DNA of 64,000 nucleotides, taken from the NCBI RefSeq assembly GCF_000152965.1, contig NZ_CH902583.1, positions 2,549,892-2,613,891 on the forward strand, in the 5' to 3' direction. Both the position numbers and the translations under genes were made by a program. Positions 17,838-24,832 of this stretch are shown piece after piece. Positions within the stretch are counted from its first letter, which is position 1. Each line of letters starts with the position of its first letter. Source of the DNA: Roseobacter sp. MED193 (lineage in GTDB: Bacteria; Pseudomonadota; Alphaproteobacteria; Rhodobacterales; Rhodobacteraceae). The notes beneath the pieces are model-generated. The model was not told where the DNA came from, did no database searches, and saw nothing but the letters and a program-made list of their open reading frames with translations.

Positions 17838-19097
17838 TTAACCGGTTAGTCTGGCACCGGCTTTGATTGTTTCTGGGCGGGCATTCAGATCTTCTATGGA
17901 AAACCCTGAGATGGATTTATAGCGCGCGGCATGAGCGGCGAGGTCGCCACTGGGGATCACATCATCGATGCTGGTAAACTCACCGCCGCAGAGATCTTCG
18001 ACCTGTTGCAACACCGCATCTGGCCCTTTGCCTGCGCGGTTGGTCTGACCAATGCCAGTGGCTAGGGGGCGGACCTCGGTTTCATAGGCTGCAAGTGCTT
18101 TTGGGGTGACACCGTGGGACAGCATGCTCGCGCCAATGACCCGTGCATCGAGAATCGCCTGGCTGGCTCCGTTTGAGCCAACAGGGTAGGTTGGGTGGGC
18201 TGCATCTCCCATCAGTGTCACAGCGCCAAAACCCCACTGCGGCAAAGGATCACGATCAACCATGGGGTATTCGTAAACCACCTCAGCGCCATGGATTAGG
18301 CCAGGTACATCAATCCAGTCGAATTTCCAGTCCTCGAAGTCGCCGATGAAATCGTTGATGTCGGCGGCGCGGTTCCAATCCTCTTTCTTCCAGGGACTGG
18401 TGGGATCAAAGCTCTTCTCGGCAATCCAGTTGAGGGTCGCCAGCCCCTCGGCATCAGGACGGGAGATTGGGTAAGCGACCATGCGCAGGCTGTCATGACC
18501 GATCATCGCCATGGAAGCCCCTCCCTTCCAGGGCGCGCCTTTGGTGGTCGCACGCCACAGGATGCGACCATTCCAGATCGGGGCACCCTCATCCGGGTAC
18601 ATCTGCTGGCGCAGGGCGGAGTGGATGCCATCTGCTGCCAGAACCAATGTGCCGCTCTTGCGAGACCCATCTGCCAAAATCAGGTCTGCCCCGCTTGCTG
18701 TTTGATCAAAACCAACAGCGCGCGCATCAGTGGTGATACAATCAGCGCCCGCCCGTGCCACCAGCGCATGATATAGCATCATCTGCAAAGCACCGCGATG
18801 GACCGAGTATTGCGGCCAGGCGTATCCGGCCTCCAAGCCACGCGGCTCTTCCCAGATGGTCTTTCCGAATTTGGAATAGAAACCCAGCTGCCGGGTACGG
18901 ATGCCGATCCGTTCCAATTCGGCCTCTAGTCCGAGGTCAAACAGCTCCCGTACGGCATTGGGCTGCAGATTGATGCCCACGCCCATCGGGCGCAATTGCG
19001 CAGCGGATTCGTAGATATGAAAGGGAACACCGATCTGGTGCAATGTCAGACCCAGGCTGAGCCCGGCGATACCGCCGCCTGCAATAAGAACTGACAT
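17838..19097 (-). CDS. FAD-dependent monooxygenase (flavin-dependent oxidoreductase)
   Basis: 419 aa from the ATG at 19097, which has GGGAGG ten bases upstream and places the Rossmann motif VLIAGGGIAGLSL at the very N-terminus; the frame extends 33 codons further without support. Class A aromatic hydroxylase features: FAD motif GGGIAG (residues 7-12), the DG motif AADGIHSALR and the second FAD motif MGDAAHPTYPVGSNG. The overall look is closest to the PhzS-like flavin oxidoreductases. It would use NAD(P)H and oxygen to hydroxylate a ring substrate, identity unknown. It lies 115 bases after idi on the same strand. Confidence 0.88.
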   Translation of the reverse strand: MSVLIAGGGIAGLSLGLTLHQIGVPFHIYESAAQLRPMGVGINLQPNAVRELFDLGLEAELERIGIRTRQLGFYSKFGKTIWEEPRGLEAGYAWPQYSVHRGALQMMLYHALVARAGADCITTDARAVGFDQTASGADLILADGSRKSGTLVLAADGIHSALRQQMYPDEGAPIWNGRILWRATTKGAPWKGGASMAMIGHDSLRMVAYPISRPDAEGLATLNWIAEKSFDPTSPWKKEDWNRAADINDFIGDFEDWKFDWIDVPGLIHGAEVVYEYPMVDRDPLPQWGFGAVTLMGDAAHPTYPVGSNGASQAILDARVIGASMLSHGVTPKALAAYETEVRPLATGIGQTNRAGKGPDAVLQQVEDLCGGEFTSIDDVIPSGDLAAHAARYKSISGFSIEDLNARPETIKAGARLTG

Positions 19098-19212
19098 GAT
19101 ACGTGTGCCTCCCATTATTTGGGGGCACAAAACCATATGGACCGTCCTAAGGGCAAGGAGAAACGGGCCAGATCGTGGCCTTGTTGCCAAGGGCAAAATG
19201 CCACTGCTGAGA

Positions 19213-19755
19213 TCAGGTTTTGGAGGCGATAATCAGGTCAGGACCAAAGATGATATCGGCATATTTGTGAAGATAGATCTTGAGCCAGGGCGTAAACCGT
19301 TCGGGGTGGCGTTGCACCTCAGCCAAAAGGTCATGGTAGTCCATCCAGCGGGTTTCCATCACCTCATCCGGGTTGGCGACGGGGGTGAGTGGACGATGGG
19401 CATGAGCAAGAAAGACATCGACGACCTCATGTTCCACCATGCCGTGACCCACATCGGCCCTGTATTCCAGCTGATGGCGAAACTCAGGATATAGACCTTT
19501 GAGGCCCAGTTCCTCTTCCATGCGGCGCACGGCACAGGCAGAGGAGGCCTCTTCCCACATGGGATGGGTGCAGCAGGTATTGGCCCAAAGGCCGGGCGTG
19601 TGATATTTTCCTAAAGCCCGACGTTGCATCAAGATCTTGACGCCTTTGACCACAAACACCGAGACAGCCTTGTGCTTTAGCCCCTGTTCGTGTGCCAGGA
19701 GCTTCTCCACCGGTGTCAGTTCGCCGTTCACCCAGGCCGGGATCATATGGGGCAT
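19213..19755 (-). CDS. idi: Isopentenyl-diphosphate delta-isomerase, type I
   Basis: Interconverts IPP and DMAPP for isoprenoid synthesis. 180 aa from the ATG at 19755 with GGAT six bases upstream; an ATG at 19746 is also possible. Nudix-fold type I hallmarks: the catalytic Cys motif WANTCCTHP, the Nudix-like helix MEEELGLKG, ADVGHGMVEHEVVDVF and the C-terminal FTPWLKIYL. Roseobacter photosynthesis clusters carry idi, but no carotenoid or bacteriochlorophyll genes are seen here. Confidence 0.95.
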   Translation of the reverse strand: MPHMIPAWVNGELTPVEKLLAHEQGLKHKAVSVFVVKGVKILMQRRALGKYHTPGLWANTCCTHPMWEEASSACAVRRMEEELGLKGLYPEFRHQLEYRADVGHGMVEHEVVDVFLAHAHRPLTPVANPDEVMETRWMDYHDLLAEVQRHPERFTPWLKIYLHKYADIIFGPDLIIASKT

Positions 19756-19833
19756 TTCGGATCCATAATCGTCTTGCCGTCGTCGCGCAGCCAGCAATGG
19801 CTAACGCGGGTCGCCTAGCAAAGCAACTACGCG

Positions 19834-19863
19834 AAAGGCCGCGCCCCTGAGGTCACGGCCTTT
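19834..19863 (-). terminator. Candidate terminator of the cytochrome c gene
   Basis: Inverted repeat AAAGGCCG / CGGCCTTT around a 14-base loop, about 80 bases past the cytochrome c stop on the minus strand. Its 3' arm ends in a short T-run. Confidence 0.5.
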
Positions 19864-19940
19864 GATGCTCAAGTTTCAGGCAGTCCGATATGCCTGCCCG
19901 TTTCGCTCCCTAGGGCAAAGAGCCGGACTGCAAGGGCCGT

Positions 19941-20420
19941 TTACTCGGAAGCGGGCTGTTCGCTGGTCTCAGTTGCTTCAGCAGCATCGTCCTCTGCAGG
20001 CTCTTCCGCAACTGGGCTGAACTGAGCCAGGAAAGCATAGATGTCTTCAGCCCCTTTTTTCAGCTTGAAGGACATTTTGGACTTGGCTTTGCTGTTGTCC
20101 AAATGGCTCCGCAGGAAGCCGCGCGGGTCCTGAGTATAGGCGGTAAAACTCTCAAGATCCCAAACCAAGCCACCTTCGCCGGCGGCAACCAGATCCTTGC
20201 CATATCTGAAGCCTTCATAGGTGCCAGCTGTACGGCCGACAACACCCCAGAGGTTGGGACCGGTTTTGCCGCCTTTGACGATCTTTTCACCGGTGTCGGT
20301 GACGATGGTGTGGCAGGATTTGCATTTGTTAAAGAGTTTTTGGCCTTTTGCGGCATCGCCCTCGGCAAAGGCGGGGGCAGCCAGAAGGCTAAGAAGGGCT
20401 GCAGTCAGGACGGGTTTCAT
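19941..20420 (-). CDS. Class I cytochrome c (c2/c-551 like) with acidic tail
   Basis: 159 aa. A signal peptide (about 1-19, cleavage after PAFA) sends it to the periplasm. One haem-binding motif, CKSCH, lies near residue 33. The distal Met ligand is probably in KSKMSFKLKKG near residue 115. This is a single-domain soluble electron carrier for respiration or denitrification. The last 25 or so residues are unusually acidic and Ala/Glu-rich (VAEEPAEDDAAEATETSEQ), beyond the normal cytochrome c2 end. The gene is monocistronic with its own terminator-like hairpin. Confidence 0.9.
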   Translation of the reverse strand: MKPVLTAALLSLLAAPAFAEGDAAKGQKLFNKCKSCHTIVTDTGEKIVKGGKTGPNLWGVVGRTAGTYEGFRYGKDLVAAGEGGLVWDLESFTAYTQDPRGFLRSHLDNSKAKSKMSFKLKKGAEDIYAFLAQFSPVAEEPAEDDAAEATETSEQPASE

Positions 20421-20509
20421 ATGCTTGCTCCAGTTTTGAGTTGGCTGATGGAATACGGCGCTTGTTGGCCGACAGTGTCAACGGGCGAAACTGCCGCATG
20501 GGAGGGGGG

Positions 20510-21541
20510 TTAGGTTTGGATTGCGCTCCAACATGGCAGCAGATCCTTCTCTGCTGGCCGGGCACTATATACAGCGCGCGCAATAGCGCGGCTGAGGCAC
20601 AGGGCGGCGGCATGGCCAATTTGGCCCAGTTCAGCTTCGGGGGAGGCCAGAACCCGCGTACCAGTGCTGGCGGCAAACACCAAATCGCCGTCTCCTGGCG
20701 CATGAGCCGGAACGGTGGCGCGGCCAATACCGTCATGGGCGGCAGTGGCCATGCGCTGGCATTCGGCCTTGGTCAGGGCGGCATCGGTGGCCACAATGGC
20801 AATGGTGGTATTGCCGCGCTCAGTGGGCAGATCTTCACCCGCTGCGAGAGCGCGCATGGCCTGCATTTTGCGGCTATCGAGGTTGCGCCCCAAGCCCACT
20901 GCGCTGTCTGGTCCCGCACCGCCAAATTCGCCATCGACCTCAAAAGGTGCAGCCCAGAAATGGCGATCCCCAGGTGTGGTGACACTGCCCATGGGATTGG
21001 CGGCCACCAGTGCCCCCACAGTGACGCCGTTTTCCAGCACGAAGGAGGCAGAGCCCAAGCCCCCCTTAAGCATCGCTGTCAGCGCTCCGGTTCCAGCACC
21101 GTGGCTGCCAAGGGCAAAATCATCAGAAGCCGCTTCAAACGCAGCGCGGCCGAGGGCGCGATAGGGATTATCGACCCAATCCTTGTTGCCACCATTCAAC
21201 AGATCAAACAGGATCGCACCAGGCACCAGCGGAATGATTGCTGGTCCCAAGGCAAAGCCGCGTCCCTGGGCGCGCAGCCCATCTACCACGCCGGAACAGG
21301 CATCCAGCCCAAAGGCGGAGCCTCCAGATAGGACCAGCGCGTCGATCTTTGCGACGGATTTATCCGGCGCCAGCAGATCCGTCTCGCGCGTTCCCGGCGC
21401 GCCGCCCATCACATGCACTGAAGCGGTTAGAGGCTTGGCAGCCAACAAGACTGTCGTGCCGGATTTCAAGTCGGCATCACTGGCATTGCCGACCATCAGG
21501 CCGGGCACATCGGTGATGAGGTTCTTGGCACCTGGAGTCAT
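20510..21541 (-). CDS. P1-family (DmpA/NylC-type) N-terminal nucleophile aminopeptidase
   Basis: 343 aa. Motifs of the self-processing DmpA/NylC family: VLSGGSAFGLDA (residues 70-81), VGALVAANPMGSV and ERGNTTIAIVATDA. In NylC and DmpA relatives the chain is cut before the Ser/Thr that becomes the nucleophile; here the predicted scissile bond is Asn244-Thr245. Family members hydrolyse short peptides, beta-peptides or 6-aminohexanoate oligomers. There is no signal peptide, so it is cytoplasmic. It lies 128 bases downstream of the cupin gene on the same strand. Confidence 0.88.
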   Translation of the reverse strand: MTPGAKNLITDVPGLMVGNASDADLKSGTTVLLAAKPLTASVHVMGGAPGTRETDLLAPDKSVAKIDALVLSGGSAFGLDACSGVVDGLRAQGRGFALGPAIIPLVPGAILFDLLNGGNKDWVDNPYRALGRAAFEAASDDFALGSHGAGTGALTAMLKGGLGSASFVLENGVTVGALVAANPMGSVTTPGDRHFWAAPFEVDGEFGGAGPDSAVGLGRNLDSRKMQAMRALAAGEDLPTERGNTTIAIVATDAALTKAECQRMATAAHDGIGRATVPAHAPGDGDLVFAASTGTRVLASPEAELGQIGHAAALCLSRAIARAVYSARPAEKDLLPCWSAIQT

Positions 21542-21621
21542 GTGGAGTGTCCTGTTTCAAAACGTGCGGCGGGGCAAATGCGCCCCTTCCTTTTAGAGTC
21601 GTTTCCAGTGGGGTCTTTGAT

Positions 21622-21644
21622 CCGGCGCAAACAGGTTGCGCCGG
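21622..21644. terminator. Hairpin after the SDR-cupin pair
   Basis: Perfect 9-bp inverted repeat (CCGGCGCAA / TTGCGCCGG, 5-base loop) 26 bases past the cupin stop. There is no U-run, so it is only a candidate terminator. Confidence 0.4.
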
Positions 21645-21669
21645 AAGCACAGAGCACAGAGGGAGAGCG

Positions 21670-22023
21670 TCAAATTCGATTTTTTGCCGCCGCCGTAGCA
21701 GGGTCGCCGGAATTGGGCTCTCCTTTTGGTTCAATGAGCAAGACCTTACATTCATGCTCGGCGCGGGGGCGATGGGTGACACCTTTGGGCACGACAAACA
21801 GCTCACCAGTGCGCACGGGATGTGCGGCCCCTCCTTCGATATCCATGACCATTTCGCCTTCAAGCACCAGAAAGAAATCATCGGTGTTCTCGTGCAGGTG
21901 AAACGGGAAGGCGCCCTGGAATTTGACCACCATTATCTCGTTGTCGTTGTAGTCAGCCACTACCTTTGGGTCCCAATGGCTGTCAAAGAGCGCCAGTTTC
22001 TCGGCTAGATTTACCGTCTTCAT
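21670..22023 (-). CDS. Small cupin-domain protein
   Basis: 117 aa from the ATG at 22023, which overlaps the SDR stop as ATGA; the upstream extension lies inside the SDR gene. Cupin motif 1 is FHLHENTDDFFLVLEGE and motif 2 is PKGVTHRPRAE; the His/Glu set is suited to a metal. The overlap implies translational coupling with the SDR, and probably a shared small-molecule pathway. Function unknown. Confidence 0.85.
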   Translation of the reverse strand: MKTVNLAEKLALFDSHWDPKVVADYNDNEIMVVKFQGAFPFHLHENTDDFFLVLEGEMVMDIEGGAAHPVRTGELFVVPKGVTHRPRAEHECKVLLIEPKGEPNSGDPATAAAKNRI

Positions 22024-22766
22024 ATGCAGCGGCCCCCGTCCACTTCCATGGCAACCCCGGTGACCATGCTGGCCTCGTCTGAGCACAGATAGCAGGCGGC
22101 ATTGCCCATGTCTTCTGGCGTCGAAAAGCGCCCGATCGGGATGGTTGAGATGAACTTGGCGCGCACCTCTGGTGTGTCTTCTCCCATAAAGGACTTCAGC
22201 AGCGGGGTCTCGCCGGCCACCGGGTTGATGGCATTGACGCGAATGCCCTTGGGGGCCAGCTCGACCGCCATGGCCTTGGTTGCGGTGATCATCCAGCCCT
22301 TGGAGGCATTGTACCAGTTCAGATTAGGGCGCGGCGAAACCCCGGCGGTGGAGGCCACGTTGAGAATGGCGCCGCTGCCATTTGCCTTCATATGCGGCAC
22401 CAAAGCGCGGGCTGTCAGATAGACCGACTTCATATTGACGTTGAAGACGCGGTCAAAATCTTCCTCGCTCACTTCGTCCAACGGGGTGGGCAGATGGGTG
22501 ACGCCAGCATTGTTGATCAATATGTCGACCTGACCAAACGCTTCTATCGCGGCCTCCGCCATGGCGCTGACTGAGGCGGCATGGCCAACGTCGACCTGCT
22601 GGGCATGCGCGGCGTCACCGCGCTCAGCCGCCAGGGCAGCGGCACCGTCGCCATTGATGTCGGCGATCATCACCCGGGCTCCTTCGGCTAGAAATTTATC
22701 AACGATGCCAAGCCCAAAACCAGAGGCTCCACCTGTTACAATTGCGCATTTTCCTGCAAGCCGCAT
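22020..22766 (-). CDS. SDR-family NAD(P)-dependent oxidoreductase
   Basis: 248 aa, usual classical SDR length, from the ATG at 22766 with GAGGGAG six bases upstream. Cofactor motif TGGASGFGLGI (about 12-22), NNAG near residue 85, catalytic Ser in NVASTAGVS and the YxxxK pair in YNASKG. An acidic residue after beta-strand 2 (IADIN) favours NAD over NADP. Substrate unknown; 3-ketoacyl reductase or glucose dehydrogenase-like enzymes are the nearest general class. Confidence 0.9.
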   Translation of the reverse strand: MRLAGKCAIVTGGASGFGLGIVDKFLAEGARVMIADINGDGAAALAAERGDAAHAQQVDVGHAASVSAMAEAAIEAFGQVDILINNAGVTHLPTPLDEVSEEDFDRVFNVNMKSVYLTARALVPHMKANGSGAILNVASTAGVSPRPNLNWYNASKGWMITATKAMAVELAPKGIRVNAINPVAGETPLLKSFMGEDTPEVRAKFISTIPIGRFSTPEDMGNAACYLCSDEASMVTGVAMEVDGGRCI

Positions 22767-22828
22767 AATGTTCTCCCTCAAAAGTCATTTACAGCAAACA
22801 TGGCCAAGCCCGTGGCGAGGTGCAATCG

Positions 22829-23254
22829 CTAGGAGCCTTCTGGCGTGATTTTTCCTCGCGTCGATTTGAGGCTGCTGCGTTGCTTTTTGCTCTCCAGTCG
22901 CCGTTTGACGGACCCGCGCGTTGGTTTGGTCGCTATACGACGCTTTGGCGCTACCAAGGCCTTGCGAATGAGCTCGGCTAAGCGTTCGCGCACCAGCTCG
23001 CGGTTGCGCAGCTGCGAGCGGGTTTCGTCGCATTGCATCAGAATCGCGCCCTCTTTGGTCCAGCGCCGACCAGCCAGCCGTTTGAGCCGCGCTTTCACTG
23101 CGGGGGTGAGCGCGGGGCTGCGGGCAGCCTCAAACCGCAGCTCGACGGCTGTGGCCACCTTGTTCACGTTCTGCCCACCGGGACCCGAAGCGCGCATGAA
23201 GCTTTCCGAGAGTTCCCAATCCTGGAGTGCGATATCGTTGTTGATATGGAGCAT
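22829..23254 (-). CDS. arfB: Alternative ribosome-rescue factor B (peptidyl-tRNA hydrolase)
   Basis: 141 aa. The release-factor GGQ motif (SGPGGQNVNK, near residue 22) catalyses peptidyl-tRNA hydrolysis. The C-terminal basic tail (KPTRGSVKRRLESKK) is the ArfB hallmark that enters the empty mRNA channel of stalled ribosomes. Start uncertain: ATGs at 23263 and 23254 are both weakly supported. I chose 23254 because LHINNDIALQDWEL matches the family N-terminus. Confidence 0.92.
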   Translation of the reverse strand: MLHINNDIALQDWELSESFMRASGPGGQNVNKVATAVELRFEAARSPALTPAVKARLKRLAGRRWTKEGAILMQCDETRSQLRNRELVRERLAELIRKALVAPKRRIATKPTRGSVKRRLESKKQRSSLKSTRGKITPEGS

Positions 23255-23285
23255 GGGCCGCATGTAGCGCGGCTGGCGCAAATGG

Positions 23286-23318
23286 AAAAGGCCGCAGTCC
23301 GCTGGACCACGGCCTTTT
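23286..23318 (-). terminator. Rho-independent terminator of the queuosine-precursor transporter gene
   Basis: Perfect 9-bp stem AAAAGGCCG / CGGCCTTTT with an internal GTCC-GCT-GGAC hairpin in the loop. It ends in four Ts on either strand and sits 28 bases after the transporter stop. Confidence 0.75.
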
Positions 23319-23345
23319 GCCGGAACTGTTGTATTGACGTAGGTG

Positions 23346-23969
23346 TTAGGCAGGTTTGGCTGTCAGGCGGGTGACGATCATGCGGAAAGGCACCAGCGCC
23401 AGCAGCGCCAGCGAGAGTTTCACCAGCCAGTCGGCCACTGCCAGCGACACCCAGAGTGGCGCCATGGGGCCTGCGCCCAAGAGTGGCAGCATTTCGGTGG
23501 CCCAGGAGACGTCATTGCCGGGTTCGACCCAGGTCAGCGCACCAGAAAAGGCGATGGTAAAGAAGATGGCCGTATCCACTGAGGAACCAACCAGAGTTGA
23601 GGCCAGCGGCGCGCGCCACCATTTGCCCTCACGTAGGGCGGCAAAGATCGACACGTCAAGCAGCTGCGCGGTAAGGAAGGCGAGACCAGAGCCAAGCGCG
23701 ATGCGCAGGGTCACAAGCGGGCCAAATTCACCCATGATCTGAGTGCCAATGAGTGAGCAGATGACGCCCACCACAAAGCCCACAAAAACCACGCGGCGGG
23801 CAGGTCCGGCGCCGTAAACGCGGTTCATCACATCGGTGATGAGAAAGGCGATTGGGTAGGTAAAGGCGCCCCAGGTCAGCCATTGGCCAAACAAGAATTG
23901 CACCAGGATATTGGAGGCCACCACAACGGCAGCCATGGCAAGAATGCCAGGTAGATGAGAACGATTCAT
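23346..23969 (-). CDS. yhhQ: Queuosine precursor transporter, YhhQ/VUT family
   Basis: 207 aa integral membrane protein with about six hydrophobic segments. Family motifs TYPIAFLITDVMNRVYG (residues about 37-53) and VGSSVDTAIFF. The family imports preQ0/preQ1, precursors of queuosine in tRNA. The leader carries a likely preQ1-I riboswitch (see 23976-24009), which fits the role. Start at the ATG 23969; a GGA SD eight bases upstream lies inside the riboswitch tail. Monocistronic, closed by the terminator at 23286-23318. Confidence 0.92.
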   Translation of the reverse strand: MNRSHLPGILAMAAVVVASNILVQFLFGQWLTWGAFTYPIAFLITDVMNRVYGAGPARRVVFVGFVVGVICSLIGTQIMGEFGPLVTLRIALGSGLAFLTAQLLDVSIFAALREGKWWRAPLASTLVGSSVDTAIFFTIAFSGALTWVEPGNDVSWATEMLPLLGAGPMAPLWVSLAVADWLVKLSLALLALVPFRMIVTRLTAKPA

Positions 23970-23975
23970 TTTTCA

Positions 23976-24009
23976 GTTCCGTTTTTTATACAAGGTCGCG
24001 GCGACTTGT
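23976..24009 (-). promoter_or_regulatory. Putative preQ1-I riboswitch before yhhQ
   Basis: On the minus strand: 5-bp stem ACAAG / CTTGT (24009-24005 with 23994-23990), a 10-base loop TCGCCGCGAC, then the A-rich tail ATAAAAAACGGAAC. Loop bases CCG (positions 4-6) can pair with tail CGG (9-11), the H-type pseudoknot of class preQ1-I. In the Bacillus subtilis aptamer the equivalent pairs are UAG with CUA, so the pairing is kept while the bases differ, and the tail AUAAAAAAC is identical. The loop ends in C, the position that pairs with the ligand. The tail CGG overlaps the likely SD (GGA, eight bases before ATG), so ligand binding should block translation. Identified by eye from remembered consensus, not by a covariance search. 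Confidence 0.72.
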
Positions 24010-24146
24010 TCCGCATCTTGTGCGGAAGACGCGCTCATCTAGCTGTGTTGGAGACACTTGGCAAGTGTTTTGAAGCATCGAAGAACCTAGCGGAGCTGCG
24101 AAAGCGGCGGCTCCCGCCTGGACCACCACCTTCAAAGAATCTGCCG

Positions 24147-24225
24147 CTCCCGTTGGGCCGGGCAGCGCTCTATGATTGCAGACGAGAAAGTCTTGCTTAT
24201 CATTGCAAGGTGGGCTCAACGGGAG
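24147..24225. repeat. Inverted pair of GGCCCAACGGG-type blocks
   Basis: CTCCCGTTG at 24147-24155 and CAACGGGAG at 24217-24225 form perfect 9-bp arms. The left arm extends to CTCCCGTTGGGCC, the complement of GGCCCAACGGGAG. This is the same core block seen at 17782 and 51216. An inner pair, CTTGC / GCAAG, lies between the arms. Confidence 0.55.
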
Positions 24226-24293
24226 AGGGTTGCGGTTGCAAAGGTTGCTTGTGCAAGTTGGCGCTCTTGGAGAAGGTGAAGTGAAGGAAAATT

Positions 24294-24773
24294 ATGATTT
24301 TGAAGAATGTGGGCCAGGTCTTCCTGTGGTGTTTACTTGGATCATTTGCGGTTGAGTGTCTTGAACAGTTTTTGGTTGACCCTATCTCGTTGGAACACGG
24401 AAAAAGACTACTAAACAAGGTGAGAACTGACCGGGAAACCGAAGAATTTTATTATGGAGTTTATGGATTATCAAGCGTGGCAAACGTTTGCAGGGATGTT
24501 GTTCTTTCTTGGTTGGCAATTGGGTTGATTGGCAATAGGTCACTGCTCTGGTCTGCGGTAATGGCCTTTCCGATCGCTTTTGTAGGAGTTTCGATTCCGA
24601 AGCTCATGTTTGACAATTCCGGCGAAGGGTATGCCTTTGCAGGCTTCTTTCTCGCCTCTTTTGCTTTGACGTTCCTTTGCGCATTGGCGTTTCGAGTATT
24701 CAGCGACAAAACGATTGTGCAGGAGATCGCTCGGAGATTCAAAATCTTTCAGGCCACTCTCAGGGGATACTAA
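24294..24773 (+). CDS. Unrecognised four-helix membrane protein, A+T-richer than neighbours
   Basis: 159 aa. ATG at 24294 has a good SD (AAGGAAAATT). About four hydrophobic segments: residues 6-24, 68-80, 84-102 and 113-135. A charged stretch lies between the first and second (NKVRTDRETEEFY) and a basic C-terminus follows (ARRFKIFQ). I recognise no family. Codon use is visibly richer in A and T at third positions (many TTT, ATT, GAA, TTG) than the surrounding genes, which suggests recent acquisition. It is oriented opposite to both neighbours and shares no operon. It looks real because of the SD and ordered hydrophobic pattern. Confidence 0.65.
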   Translation: MILKNVGQVFLWCLLGSFAVECLEQFLVDPISLEHGKRLLNKVRTDRETEEFYYGVYGLSSVANVCRDVVLSWLAIGLIGNRSLLWSAVMAFPIAFVGVSIPKLMFDNSGEGYAFAGFFLASFALTFLCALAFRVFSDKTIVQEIARRFKIFQATLRGY

Positions 24774-24832
24774 GGTGGGCTTTCCGACTGGGCTTCCAGT
24801 GTGGCTGTAAGAGAAGTATCCTGAGGTCCTGA

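Larger units (their letters stand above)
23970..24293. other. Intergenic region between yhhQ and an orphan membrane protein gene (324 bases)
   Basis: No credible gene. It holds the putative preQ1-I riboswitch (23976-24009). Directly upstream of that, still on the minus strand, is a perfect hairpin at 24009-24027 (TTCCGCA-CAAGA-TGCGGAA). Its first arm, TTCCG, could also pair with the CGGAA of the riboswitch tail. Further out is the inverted-repeat pair at 24147-24225. Promoters of both divergent genes must be here, but I cannot place them with confidence. Confidence 0.6.

Noticed and set aside
24147-24225. Inverted repeat considered as a second riboswitch or structured RNA
   Set aside because: Its arms match the GGCCCAACGGG repeat block found elsewhere, so a dispersed repeat explains it better than a ligand-binding RNA.
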